Positions 50,009-59,173 of a stretch of 63,672 bases of DNA are shown piece after piece. This stretch comes from Planctomycetota bacterium. GTDB lineage: Bacteria; Planctomycetota; UBA8108; UBA1146. Position numbers and translations under genes: made by a program. The stretch spans positions 1 to 63,672 of the forward strand of contig JAPKAM010000005.1 in NCBI GenBank assembly GCA_028825265.1, in the 5' to 3' direction. The notes beneath the pieces are model-generated. The model was not told the DNA's origin. It searched no databases and saw only the letters and a list, made by a program, of their open reading frames with translations. Within the stretch, counting starts at the first letter, position 1. The number at the start of each line of letters is the position of its first letter.

Positions 50009-51202
50009 ATGAATCAAAGAAGGTTGGATCAACTTCTGAAGCCCCTTGTGGAGGAGGAGCGGTTCGCCCTGTACCAGGGGCTCGCTCGATTTGCAGATGA
50101 GGAGCTCGCCGACAAAATTCTCGGCTGGGAGAGAGCCCATCAACTCCTGCCTCAGGATGTCATCGGGCAACTGGGAGAAATGGGTGTGTTCGGCTTGCCG
50201 ATCCCGGAGCAATACGGCGGGCAAGGGGGCGGCATGACCGATCTGCTACTGGCGGGTCTGGCACTCTCTTACCAGAGTCAATCGATCGCCATCACGCCCG
50301 GAGCGGCAGTTTCTCTGGGAGCCAATCCGGTGCTGAAATTTGGTACCGATGAGCAAAAAGCTAAATTCCTTCCTGAACTCTCGGCGGGTGATCGGATGTT
50401 CTGTTTCGGATTGTCTGAGCCGGGGCGCGGGTCGGATGCCGCAAATCCGCAGGTGGTGGCCACTCGTGAGGGGGATCACTTCAGGCTTCGAGGAGAGAAA
50501 TGCTGGAGTACTAACGCTGCATGGTCGAGTCACATCGTGGTACATGCGTTGACCGATCCTGATGGTCGAAATGGGCATCGAAGTACCTGTTTCATCATCC
50601 CCATCGATCGCGAAGGGGTGCACTACCAGGAGATGGAAGGAAAGACGGTCTGGCCTCTTTCCTCTACGGGTTCCGTTGCTCTCGATGGAGTCGTGGCCAC
50701 CGAAGACGAAATTCTAGGCGATCTCAACGAGGGGTTCCGAGTCATGGCCACGACCCTCAATGGGGGCAGATTGTTCGTCGCTTCGATGGCTTTGGGATCG
50801 CTGGCGTTCGCCCTCGACAAGACCCGGAATTATGTCCAGCAGAGAGATCAATTCGGTGGGCCGATCGGTCGCTTTCAGCGCGTTCAGGATGTGGTGCTGG
50901 AGATGGATCTGGCGCTGGAAAGAAACCTGACCTGGTTGATGCATCTGGCGCAGGGCCATGACCGCGGAGAGATCCAGCGGGAACAGGCTGCAAAGGTGAA
51001 GATTGATTGCAGCCGGGTCGCGTCGAAACTGCTGTTGGATGCGATGGAAGTTTGCGGTGGAGTGGCCGGTCTCGACGAGTTCGGGCTGGCACGTCACAGT
51101 GCGGACCTGTTTGTGACCCGGGTCGGAGAAGGATCTAATCGGGCACTGATGACTCAGGCGGTTCGTCCGCTATTGCCAGACATCGCGGATCAATTGCAGT
51201 GA
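50009..51202 (+). CDS. Acyl-CoA dehydrogenase
   Basis: 397 residues. The three-part ACAD fold is complete: N-terminal helices ('FGLPIPEQYGGQGGG'), beta domain with FAD/substrate motif 'FCFGLSEPGRGSDAANPQV' and 'GEKCWSTNAAWSSHIVV', and a C-terminal helical domain with 'YVQQRDQFGGPIGRFQRVQ'. The catalytic Glu is probably that of 'VGEGSNRALM', at the position of the 'YEGT' Glu of medium-chain enzymes. It oxidises an acyl-CoA and passes electrons to ETF; chain length and substrate are not evident. GGGAG precedes the ATG. Confidence 0.95.
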   Translation: MNQRRLDQLLKPLVEEERFALYQGLARFADEELADKILGWERAHQLLPQDVIGQLGEMGVFGLPIPEQYGGQGGGMTDLLLAGLALSYQSQSIAITPGAAVSLGANPVLKFGTDEQKAKFLPELSAGDRMFCFGLSEPGRGSDAANPQVVATREGDHFRLRGEKCWSTNAAWSSHIVVHALTDPDGRNGHRSTCFIIPIDREGVHYQEMEGKTVWPLSSTGSVALDGVVATEDEILGDLNEGFRVMATTLNGGRLFVASMALGSLAFALDKTRNYVQQRDQFGGPIGRFQRVQDVVLEMDLALERNLTWLMHLAQGHDRGEIQREQAAKVKIDCSRVASKLLLDAMEVCGGVAGLDEFGLARHSADLFVTRVGEGSNRALMTQAVRPLLPDIADQLQ

Positions 51203-51212
51203 TGAGGGCGGA

Positions 51213-52856
51213 TTATTTTCTGCTAGGCATCGGATAGCAGTACTGGGTGTATGGCGTTTCAGATTTACTTTGGAGTTCGAGGTGGCGGACCAGAAGTGAC
51301 GGACTGATGGTCGACACCGGAACGAATCCACTCTCGGCTCCACACCAACCATTATCCAGTACCGGTTGATCTCCAGCCGCGATGATTCCATGAACAGCAT
51401 TGAGAGGTGTACCGATGAAGTTGATTCCTCGAACCAACTCCTCGCGTCCATCGGGATAGATCCTCGAAGCCAGGTTCACCTCCCCGAGAAAGGCCTGGAA
51501 GTCATAGGAATCGGTCGCCGTTTCTCCTCCGGTGGCATCGATGATGCGGATCCCATACGGAAGTCCCTGCTGCTTGATCTGATCGATCAGTTGTTTCCTG
51601 AGAGACTTCGGGTCCAGTCCGTTGGAGGCCTCGAGGATTGTGACACCCATCCGGCTCATCGAGCGCTCATGCCGTCTCGATCGGGCGTGACCATTGGATC
51701 GGTGTCTTTTATTGACCGGAATCTTGCCCGTCAGAAACCCGGTCAATTTGCCAGCCTCGATGAGGCGGGCATCTGCAGCGGGGGTTCCCTCGTCGTCAAA
51801 TTGGTAGTGGCCGACCAGGCCGTGCTCTCGATCATTCGAATCGACCCACGATGCCTGGGTTGGATCGTCGTGCAGTGTCAAGAAATCGGGAAGGACCCGA
51901 TTGCCCAGGGCATCGGCAAAGGTCTTGGCCTCGCCGGTGGCGCGCAGTCGGTTTCCCTCTAACCGATGGCCAAGTGCCTCGTGAATCAGCAATCCTGCAG
52001 CAACAGGCTCTAGCAGGACCGGCCCCGAGTAGGAGTGAATCTTCGGTGCCGCTGCAATCTTCTCTAGTTGCCTTGCCGCAGCTCGAATCTCCCTGCGAAA
52101 ACTGTTCAGGTCGGGTAACTGATCTGGATGTGGAGTGAAGTGATTCACGGTCCACGGAATTCCATCTCCCTTGTCACTCAGATACCAGAGGTAGGCATTC
52201 AACTGCCAGTAAGCGAGGCTTTCGATGGAGACGGATCCATCGGAGTTGACGAATATGTTGGTCTGATGGCGAACTTTCAGTTCTACGTGACTGTTTCGAA
52301 TTCTCGGGAAGTCGAGCAGCGTGGCACTGGCTTTCTCGACATAGTCTGCCCAGTACTCGTGGTCGATGGGGGGGAGGTCGACCGGATTTTGGGCCTGAAG
52401 CGCAGCACTCTTCTGCCAGGCTGCGAGGTGTTCACAGGTATCGAGATAGGTCAATTCGTGAGCACGTTTTCGAAGGAAAGCCTCTTCCGCTTCCCGATAC
52501 TTGGCATCGGTCAGTCTCCAGAGTCCGATTCGCATAGGGTCCGAGCGATCGGAGATGGGCAACTCGACGTATCCATACGACTCATCTTCGTCGGAGTTGT
52601 CGAACAGACCACCATCGGTGACCTGATCACGGCGGTAACTCCCGACCCGTGCATCGGCGAGACAGTTTCTGCGCTGATACCGTTCATTCTTGTAGAGAGC
52701 TCCGTACCTGGCTTCAACTTCGAACAGGTCGAGGTCTCGAATCAGGTAAGAGAGGTAGAACAACTTCGGAAATCCGGGTTTTCTCAGTCCTAGGGTGGCT
52801 CGTTTCGCCTCGGTCGTCGCGAGACGAGCCAACTTCAATGCGCTTTTCCTGTTCAA
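51213..52856 (-). CDS. TldD/PmbA family metalloprotease
   Basis: About 547 residues. The TldD zinc motif is 'LIHEALGHRLEGNRL' (HExxxH), and a conserved C-terminal Cys is in 'DNGWCGAESGF'. 'YQFDDEGTPAADARLIEAGKLTGFLTGK' is a family signature. TldD usually works with TldE/PmbA; no partner lies here. The start is TTG 52856, overlapping the apt stop as TTGA, with GGAGGAAAGAGA directly upstream; the track start at 52943 would run 90 nt into apt. Translation is therefore coupled to apt. Confidence 0.9.
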   Translation of the reverse strand: MNRKSALKLARLATTEAKRATLGLRKPGFPKLFYLSYLIRDLDLFEVEARYGALYKNERYQRRNCLADARVGSYRRDQVTDGGLFDNSDEDESYGYVELPISDRSDPMRIGLWRLTDAKYREAEEAFLRKRAHELTYLDTCEHLAAWQKSAALQAQNPVDLPPIDHEYWADYVEKASATLLDFPRIRNSHVELKVRHQTNIFVNSDGSVSIESLAYWQLNAYLWYLSDKGDGIPWTVNHFTPHPDQLPDLNSFRREIRAAARQLEKIAAAPKIHSYSGPVLLEPVAAGLLIHEALGHRLEGNRLRATGEAKTFADALGNRVLPDFLTLHDDPTQASWVDSNDREHGLVGHYQFDDEGTPAADARLIEAGKLTGFLTGKIPVNKRHRSNGHARSRRHERSMSRMGVTILEASNGLDPKSLRKQLIDQIKQQGLPYGIRIIDATGGETATDSYDFQAFLGEVNLASRIYPDGREELVRGINFIGTPLNAVHGIIAAGDQPVLDNGWCGAESGFVPVSTISPSLLVRHLELQSKSETPYTQYCYPMPSRK

Positions 52857-53398
52857 TCTCTTTCCTCCAGCAGGTGAATCACCTGAGCATCGGGCAGTTT
52901 GGCTCGCCCTCCGAGAAAGGTGAGTTCCATCAGAAAGGCACAACCGATGACGACTCCGCCCATCTTTTCGACCAGTTCACAGCAAGCGGCCATCGTGCCA
53001 CCGGTGGCCAGAACATCGTCGACCAGCAATACTTTTTGACCGGGCTGGATCGAATCGGCGTGGATCTCTACGGTGTCGCTGCCGTATTCGAGGGAATACT
53101 CGACCGAGTGAACTTCTCTGGGGAGCTTTCCCGGCTTTCGAATCGGCACGAAGCCGACTTCCATTCGCATCGACAGCGGCACTCCGAACAGAAACCCCCT
53201 CGACTCAGGGGCTGCAATGATCTCGACGCCTAACTGGCCAACCCTTTCCTCGAGCAGTTCGATCGAGGTGGCGAAGGCACTGGGGCACGCGAGCAGGGGA
53301 GTGATGTCCTTGAACTGGATCCCGGGAGCCGGAAAGTCTGCGACCGTGGCGATCTTGCTCCTGAGGAGGTCGATGCGGCGATCTGTCGATTCATTCAT
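52853..53398 (-). CDS. apt: Adenine phosphoribosyltransferase
   Basis: 181 residues, normal length. It converts adenine and PRPP to AMP (purine salvage). The PRPP-binding loop is 'VLLVDDVLATGGTM'; 'PAPGIQFKDITPLL' and 'AAPESRGFLFG' are Apt signatures. The RBS GGAGGGGG lies six bases before the ATG and is the right arm of a leader hairpin (separate entry), so translation may be controlled. It lies downstream of the sigma-factor gene and is coupled to the TldD-like gene. Confidence 0.96.
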   Translation of the reverse strand: MNESTDRRIDLLRSKIATVADFPAPGIQFKDITPLLACPSAFATSIELLEERVGQLGVEIIAAPESRGFLFGVPLSMRMEVGFVPIRKPGKLPREVHSVEYSLEYGSDTVEIHADSIQPGQKVLLVDDVLATGGTMAACCELVEKMGGVVIGCAFLMELTFLGGRAKLPDAQVIHLLEERD

Positions 53399-53403
53399 GG
53401 AAA

Positions 53404-53450
53404 TCCCCCTCCAGTGGAGACGGTCCTGGACCGTCGCTGTTGAAGGGGGA
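53404..53450 (-). promoter_or_regulatory. Hairpin covering the apt ribosome-binding site
   Basis: On the transcript strand an outer stem of seven pairs (TCCCCCT / AGGGGGA) includes the apt Shine-Dalgarno GGAGGGGG. Inside it sits a second perfect stem, GACGGTCC / GGACCGTC, with one base between. Opening of the outer stem would be needed for translation of apt. Confidence 0.5.
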
Positions 53451-53482
53451 AATGCTATCCGAAGGCTGGATGGGGTGGAAGA

Positions 53483-53495
53483 GAGCCGGCGGCTC
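53483..53495 (-). terminator. Short GC hairpin after the sigma-factor gene
   Basis: GAGCC-GCC-GGCTC followed by TCTTCC on the minus strand, five nt after the sigma-factor stop. The U-tract is poor, so it may be a weak or partial terminator. Confidence 0.4.
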
Positions 53496-53500
53496 GAAGC

Positions 53501-54364
53501 TTAGCCAGTCATCTCCTCGTATTGCTCGTCGTAGATCTCCGGTTGCTCGATCTGTCCCTCTGCGACCAACTCCTGGAGTTTGCCGAGGGCGTCATTCTCG
53601 ATCTGACGCACCCGCTCACGTGACAACTTCACCCGTTGACCGATTTCCTTCAAGGTCATCGGTTCTCCATTATCGAGACCATATCGCATGCGCAAGATCT
53701 TGGTCTCGCGAGCGTCGAGGTGACCGAGCAGGTTATGAATCATGTCGACCTGGATCTTCTTCTCGAGGGAAGCGTGAGGCTGAGTCTGCGAAGGATCTTC
53801 GAGGATGTCGGAGATGGTCCAGGAGTTTTCGATCGAGATGGTCTGGCTGACAGAATCTGCAACATAAAGTGCATTCTTGATGATGTCAGTTTTTTCCATG
53901 GGGATTTCCATCCGCTCGGCGATCTCGTGGAATTGTGCGGGGCGTCCCAGCTCGATGGTGAGGTCAGCGGCTGCTTTCTTCCACTTGGTGATGGTTTCCA
54001 CCATGTAAGAAGGGATACGAACCGATTTTACCGTGTCGATCAGCGCTCTTTTGATCGATTGCTTGATCCACCAGGTTCCGTAGGTGCTGAAACGGCATTC
54101 CGCTGCCGGGTCGAAGCGCTCCACTGCTTTGAGTAGGCCGAGGTTTCCTTCCTCGATCAAGTCGAGCAAGGGGAGACCGCGTTCGACATAGTGCTTGGCG
54201 ATACTGACCACTAGTCTCAAATTTGAGTGAACCATCTTGTCGCGAGCTGCGGGATCGCCTTGGCGAACCAGAATTGAAAGAGCTCGTTCTTCATCCGCTG
54301 TGAGGAGCGAATGGCGATTGATATCCAGGAAATATGCCTCAAGGCCGACCTCGCGAGCAGACAT
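53501..54364 (-). CDS. RNA polymerase sigma factor, group 2 sigma70 (RpoD/RpoS-like)
   Basis: 287 residues, too short for the housekeeping sigma and lacking region 1.1. Region 1.2 ('YFLDINRHSLLTADEERAL'), region 2 ('NLRLVVSIAKHYVERGLPLLDLIEEGNLGLLKAVERFDP', 'FSTYGTWWIKQSIKRAL'), region 3 and region 4.2 ('MTLKEIGQRVKLSRERVRQIENDALGKL') are complete. It should therefore recognise promoters similar to sigma70 under some stress or growth condition. GGAAGGGAA precedes the ATG. It is part of a minus-strand run HEAT protein - sigma - apt - TldD. Confidence 0.95.
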   Translation of the reverse strand: MSAREVGLEAYFLDINRHSLLTADEERALSILVRQGDPAARDKMVHSNLRLVVSIAKHYVERGLPLLDLIEEGNLGLLKAVERFDPAAECRFSTYGTWWIKQSIKRALIDTVKSVRIPSYMVETITKWKKAAADLTIELGRPAQFHEIAERMEIPMEKTDIIKNALYVADSVSQTISIENSWTISDILEDPSQTQPHASLEKKIQVDMIHNLLGHLDARETKILRMRYGLDNGEPMTLKEIGQRVKLSRERVRQIENDALGKLQELVAEGQIEQPEIYDEQYEEMTG

Positions 54365-54448
54365 GCGGTGTTCCCTTCCAAGGAGAGCATTGTGATCGAG
54401 CCGGGAGTCGGCCCACGATCACCGGGGCGTTTGTTGCCCATGGAAGAG

Positions 54449-57262
54449 TCATCGGTCGCGAGGCGGGTTCATCTTTACTGGATCTGCGGATCTTTCTGAT
54501 CTTCTCTTCCACCAATCTTTCCAGCGCTCCGCAATTTCCTCCTGTGCGGTGGTCCTTTCACGGGTATCGGTGATGGAGAAAGTGTTCCACCAGCCCATAT
54601 CTGCCCCTGTGAGGCGTCGTAGCAGCGGAATCGAATAATTGCGGAGATTACGGGTGTCGCAACGCTGGACAAGCACTGCGAGGAGCCGCTCCCTGGGAAA
54701 ATTGCCTTCATTTGCGTGACTGGCGACCCACGACTCGATCGCCCGTAGTGCCACCGGTAGCTGATTTTCGAGGATGCGGTTGCGCTCGGAGGAGGGTGTT
54801 TCGAGCCATCCGAGCACCAGATCGACGGTCTCCAAGTCGCCGAGGAGGAGCAGTTGCTCCATCGATTTCTGGGCTTCCCGGGTGGCCCTCTGTTCCAGTA
54901 CCTGAATACCCCTGAACAGCAGTTCCCTGCCACGAAGGTCTCCCAGGACCAGCAATGCCCGCGCCACCGCCTCGCTCTGAGATTGTTCCCAGAGTGTGAT
55001 CAGGAGTTCCCTGGCAGACTCGAGTTGCAAGGTGGTCACGATGTCGATGACGGTATTTCGAGTGGTCTGCTGTGGTGAGTTCAATTGGGTCAGCAGTGTC
55101 TCCTCAATCGCGTCCCAGCTCGGTTCCGATTCCCAGCCCTGTTGCTTCTCGGCCTCATCGGCATCGATCACCTCCATCAGGACGAGGGTCTGGTAGGTGA
55201 CCAGCGAGCGAGACTGGGCACTCTCGGAACCCAATCTGGCGGAACTGACCCGGTGGACCCAGCGTCGCCAGCGCGGACGCAGCCGTGCGAGGACCGGACG
55301 ATCCTCCACCAGCAAGATCGATCCGGAAAGTCGATAAGTGTTGCCGCGCGTGGCTTCAACCTGGATCGATTCGTCCTCGCCGTTGTCCTCGATGGCGATG
55401 AAACGTCGTCCCACCTGCAACACCAGCCGCTGGAGTCTCAATGGATCGGTCTTGCCTTCCGGATCGATCCTGAAATCTGCCAGGGTCAGCCGGACCCACT
55501 GATTTGATTCGGTCTTCTGGTAGAGCTGGTCGTCTTCCAGTCCCGCTAGCTTCTCTTTCCAATACTTGGCCTGTTTGGTCCAGTAACTCTCGTCACGAGT
55601 TCGGACCTTCGTGGTGGTAGGGCTGCCTAGATTCTTCGAGAGCAGTTGAAGCGCAGTAGAGCGTTGGTTGTTGGAACCATGGGCGAGAACTTCGATCAGG
55701 GTTTCGAACAGGAGGCGGCGGATGGACGGTGGTAGGAAGTTGTACTGGCTCAACCGAGTCACCGAGTTCCTGACACGGAATCCGATGGTGGTGTCGGTAC
55801 TGACGAGCCCTTTGGCAAATCCCTTGCAGACCTGCTTCCAGATCTCTTCGGGAACCTCCTTCAGTTGCTGCATCTGAGCGGCCAGAACACCGACGGCAAT
55901 TTCCGAGTGCTGGGTCGGGATCAGATGGCTGACGCTTGTGAGCCACTCCAGTGGTAACTGCTCCGATTGGTTGGAGAGGAATGCAAGGGTTCCCAGGATC
56001 AAGGGGATTCGACCGGGAGCCTGGGCCAGATCCTCGCCGAGTGCATTGCGGACGCGACCATCGAGGGCCTCCATCCATTGGTCGCTGGGAACATGGCGGT
56101 GCAAGGCACTCCATATCGAGGCCATACGAGAGTTGGTCCAGCGCAGTATCGGCAGTGCCGCCGGTGAGAGAATCGCTTCGATCACGCTCTGTCCGTGAGT
56201 CGAGGCAAACTCGGGATCCTCGATCCGCTGGAGCAATGCATGCCAGGTGAGGTGCTGCCTCCACGGTGAGAGATCTCCGCAGTGGCGAATCATTAACTCG
56301 ATCGACCGATCGATATCGGCCTCGATGAGGCCGGGTATCAGTGCATCGATTCGATCGATCGAGATCGAATCGGTGCCGTCGAGATGATCTGCAATCAGGT
56401 CGGTGAGATGCTGCCGGGCCGTGGTCTCTCCACTGCTCAGAAGCGCCATCGAGTGAGCATCCAGAACCCGAGCGTTCGCTCCTTTGGCGGGGGCTGGAAG
56501 GATTTGCGGCTCGGGCCAGATGCTCGCCAGCATCCAGAGTGCAGGATCTTCGGTTCTGGGTAGATGCTTCAATATGGCCCTGCGAAGCCTTTCGGCGGGT
56601 TCCATTCGTTCCAGTTCCTCGGAGGGGTTGTGGTGTATGACTGCGGCCCAGGTCGCCAGTTCGCCGACCGTGGTGGTCTCTCCCAGCGCATGTTCCATCG
56701 CCACTCGTTCTTCGGAGAGGATCACCCAAGGGACTCCAGGGTCGAGACCGCGAGCGGGGGGGCCGCTGATGATGGTGGTGTTGACTCCAGGAAAGAGGAT
56801 CTCCACCGAATAGGGTGCTTCGGTCCCTCGGATCTCGACCTGGATCCTGCGCTCCTCGGTGGCGGAGGTGACGCTGCTCTGGATCAGGTCGTTTCGGGTG
56901 AAGCGGATCGAGGCCGAATCGAGATGGGTTCGGCGTGACAGAATCGAACCCTCGCTAGCATTTCCGATTCGCACGACATCGACGATCAAGATGGGCGGTG
57001 AGAGTAGCGAGAGCATTTCCTTGATGCGAGCTCGAACCTCGGGATCTGGGTGCTGCAGCGAGGAGCGTAGTGCGTCGACTGCAGCGGGTCCGGCGTCCAG
57101 CAGTTTTCTGGCCGCCTCTTCCCGTATCGACCAATTCTCGTCGCCCAGATTCTCGATCCAACTTGAGATGTCGGAACGGGTGACCGCCGGTTCGTCATCG
57201 ATGGCTGACATGGAGAGGGTAGGGAAAGCCAGGAGCGATAGTGAGAGAAGAATCATCAACAT
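54449..57262 (-). CDS. Large secreted HEAT-repeat protein
   Basis: 937 residues with a signal peptide (MILLSLSLLAFPTLSMSA). HEAT-like helices are clear at the N-terminus ('LGDENWSIREEAARKLLDAGPAAVDALRSSLQHPDPEVRARIKEML') and again near the C-terminus ('TRNTVIDIVTTLQLESARELLITLWEQSQSEAVARALLVLGDLRG'). The middle is mainly helical, and a short beta-rich part lies around 'RRFIAIEDNGEDESIQVEATRGNTYRLSG'. It ends in a basic tail. No enzyme motif is visible. It is probably a periplasmic protein-binding scaffold; planctomycetes often encode such proteins. It lies 84 nt upstream of the sigma-factor gene. Confidence 0.8.
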   Translation of the reverse strand: MLMILLSLSLLAFPTLSMSAIDDEPAVTRSDISSWIENLGDENWSIREEAARKLLDAGPAAVDALRSSLQHPDPEVRARIKEMLSLLSPPILIVDVVRIGNASEGSILSRRTHLDSASIRFTRNDLIQSSVTSATEERRIQVEIRGTEAPYSVEILFPGVNTTIISGPPARGLDPGVPWVILSEERVAMEHALGETTTVGELATWAAVIHHNPSEELERMEPAERLRRAILKHLPRTEDPALWMLASIWPEPQILPAPAKGANARVLDAHSMALLSSGETTARQHLTDLIADHLDGTDSISIDRIDALIPGLIEADIDRSIELMIRHCGDLSPWRQHLTWHALLQRIEDPEFASTHGQSVIEAILSPAALPILRWTNSRMASIWSALHRHVPSDQWMEALDGRVRNALGEDLAQAPGRIPLILGTLAFLSNQSEQLPLEWLTSVSHLIPTQHSEIAVGVLAAQMQQLKEVPEEIWKQVCKGFAKGLVSTDTTIGFRVRNSVTRLSQYNFLPPSIRRLLFETLIEVLAHGSNNQRSTALQLLSKNLGSPTTTKVRTRDESYWTKQAKYWKEKLAGLEDDQLYQKTESNQWVRLTLADFRIDPEGKTDPLRLQRLVLQVGRRFIAIEDNGEDESIQVEATRGNTYRLSGSILLVEDRPVLARLRPRWRRWVHRVSSARLGSESAQSRSLVTYQTLVLMEVIDADEAEKQQGWESEPSWDAIEETLLTQLNSPQQTTRNTVIDIVTTLQLESARELLITLWEQSQSEAVARALLVLGDLRGRELLFRGIQVLEQRATREAQKSMEQLLLLGDLETVDLVLGWLETPSSERNRILENQLPVALRAIESWVASHANEGNFPRERLLAVLVQRCDTRNLRNYSIPLLRRLTGADMGWWNTFSITDTRERTTAQEEIAERWKDWWKRRSERSADPVKMNPPRDR

Positions 57263-57408
57263 GTGTCAGGCTATTTTCCGGGTCCATTGCACATGGACCT
57301 AGAGTCTCCTACTCTTCCGCCAGAGGCGAATCTTCAAGAAAACACTTCAGTAGGCTCGGTTCTGCTGCCGATATTCCCCTTGGAGCCTCTTGTACCAAGC
57401 CCTGCTCG

Positions 57409-57436
57409 AGTTGGAGTCATCTCGTTGACTCCAACT
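57409..57436. promoter_or_regulatory. Perfect 10-bp inverted repeat upstream of the enhancer-binding regulator
   Basis: AGTTGGAGTC and GACTCCAACT separated by 8 nt, about 100 nt before the regulator's preferred start and 146 nt from the divergent HEAT gene. The length and symmetry suit a dimeric DNA-binding site, possibly autoregulatory; no T-run follows, so it is not a typical terminator. Confidence 0.45.
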
Positions 57437-57538
57437 TGAAACGGTCGGGCAAGAGCAATGCACAAGGATACCCTGAATCGGGATCTCATGCAGGTTGGAC
57501 CAAATGCCCTGATCGGGCAGCAGCCAGGAGGATTGACC

Positions 57539-59155
57539 TTGTCGAATGACTCGCTCGAACTCGAACTTCGCGAAGGGCTTCAGGGCCTCGATGAAGTGCA
57601 GTTATCTCGACGATGTGAGTTCCTCACTGCATCGTTATTGGGAGTTTTCCTGGAGCAGTTCAATGCTCGCTGTGCCAGTGCCTTCCTAGTCACCTCCGAG
57701 GGCCAAGATGGAGAGTTCAAATGCGAGGAGATCGCCACCCGTGCGGTGGGTGGGCAAAGGCATCCCGAAGCGATCAACCTGAAGATGGTTCAGCAACTGT
57801 CAGCGCTGGATGGACCTCAGTGCACGGCAGGAAATCGCCCGTCTCACCAGGCCCATCATGGCCCCATCCTGTCGGTTGTACTTTCGTCCAGTCGCCAGGA
57901 GTTGGTGTTGTTTCTGGTCGAGGCGGATGCCAGCAGCGGCTTTGATCAAGACTCTGCCGACTTGCTGGCCACGATGGTGGAACTGGTTGAAAGTGAGATC
58001 ATCGATTCGCTGCTGATCAGCCAGCAGGCCCAGAGAATCGAGAATCTAGAGAATCATATCGAGCGAGCCGAGGAAACTCTGGCCGATCATGACATCGAGC
58101 TGCCGATTCTCGATGAGGTTCAACCCGCCATCCCAGACGAGACCACAGCGACTCTCCATTCGCTCGGTGGAGTTTCCAGTTACGACTTGGTGATGTGCGA
58201 GCTCCTCTCTCACCTGGACCGATTGCGCGAATCGGACCTGAGCGTGTTGATCTCAGGGGAAACCGGTACTGGCAAGAGCCTGCTCGCTAGAGCCCTTCAT
58301 GAGGGGACCTGCCGGCAGCATCATCGATTCGAGGTGGTTTCCTGCGGGGCGCTGACACCGAGCCTGGTCGAGGGTGAACTATTCGGCTGGCGTAAGGGTG
58401 CTTTCAGTGGAGCCGATGAAGACCAAAGTGGTGTTTTCGAACGAGCCAGTGGTGGTGTTGTGTTTCTCGAAGAGGTCGGGGATCTACCCCTCGAGTTTCA
58501 GCAGAAACTGCTGCGAGTGCTGCAAGAGGGACTCCTTCGCCCGGTCGGGGGCTCGGAACTGATCCCTGTCGATGTAAGGATCGTGGCCTCGACATGCCAG
58601 GATCTCCCCGAGATGGTGCGGGCAGGGAAATTCCGTGAAGACCTCTACTACCGGTTGGCCGGATTTACCCTCGAGGTGCCTCCGCTGAGGGAGCGCATCG
58701 TGGATATCCCGCACCTGATCGAGCAGTTCTTTTCCGATGCCCTGGAGCAGGACAGTCCGACACGAAAGTTTTCACGCAGTGCGATGACGGAACTGGTCGC
58801 CTACCCGTGGCCTGGAAATCTGCAGCAACTGCGAAATGTCGTGAATCAGTCGGTTCTCGCCAGCAAACAGCGGATCATTCCCCGCAAGATGGTCGAGAGC
58901 TACCTCGAGAAGCCTTCGGGGGAACGACTTCATGGTGAGAAAGTCCAGTCGACGGTCGAGGAATTGGTCCTGAGAATCCCAGCAACCGAGGGATTCAACG
59001 ACATCGTTGCAGAGGTGGAGCGACTGGTGATTCTCACGGCATTGCGCAGAAACCGCGGCAACAAGTCGAGGGTCACGAAGCAGTTGAAGATTCCGCGCCA
59101 GACCCTCTACAACAAACTGGATCGCTATGGGATCGACGAGTCCGAGTACAAGTAG
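57539..59155 (+). CDS. Sigma54-dependent-type transcriptional regulator (AAA+ with Fis HTH)
   Basis: About 538 residues. The preferred start is TTG 57539, with AGGAGG and a 7-nt spacer; the track's ATG 57458 has no RBS. The N-terminal roughly 160 residues look like a GAF-type sensor ('LEQFNARCASAFLVTSEGQDGEF', 'SSSRQELVLFLVEADASSGFDQDSADLLATMVELV'). A short coiled coil leads to the AAA+ domain with Walker A 'SGETGTGKSLLARALH'. The sigma54 contact loop reads 'KGAFSGADED' (GAFTGA in the family) and Walker B reads 'VVFLEEVGDL' (normally LDE). The C-terminal Fis HTH is 'NRGNKSRVTKQLKIPRQTLYNKLDRYG'. Substitutions at two key motifs leave open whether it activates sigma54 promoters. Confidence 0.9.
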   Translation: MSNDSLELELREGLQGLDEVQLSRRCEFLTASLLGVFLEQFNARCASAFLVTSEGQDGEFKCEEIATRAVGGQRHPEAINLKMVQQLSALDGPQCTAGNRPSHQAHHGPILSVVLSSSRQELVLFLVEADASSGFDQDSADLLATMVELVESEIIDSLLISQQAQRIENLENHIERAEETLADHDIELPILDEVQPAIPDETTATLHSLGGVSSYDLVMCELLSHLDRLRESDLSVLISGETGTGKSLLARALHEGTCRQHHRFEVVSCGALTPSLVEGELFGWRKGAFSGADEDQSGVFERASGGVVFLEEVGDLPLEFQQKLLRVLQEGLLRPVGGSELIPVDVRIVASTCQDLPEMVRAGKFREDLYYRLAGFTLEVPPLRERIVDIPHLIEQFFSDALEQDSPTRKFSRSAMTELVAYPWPGNLQQLRNVVNQSVLASKQRIIPRKMVESYLEKPSGERLHGEKVQSTVEELVLRIPATEGFNDIVAEVERLVILTALRRNRGNKSRVTKQLKIPRQTLYNKLDRYGIDESEYK

Positions 59156-59173
59156 CCGAGCGACGCTCTCATC

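Noticed and set aside
55593-56729. 378-codon minus-strand ORF in another frame of the HEAT gene
   Set aside because: Arg/Pro/Ser-rich shadow of the real 937-residue gene with no RBS or protein-like pattern.
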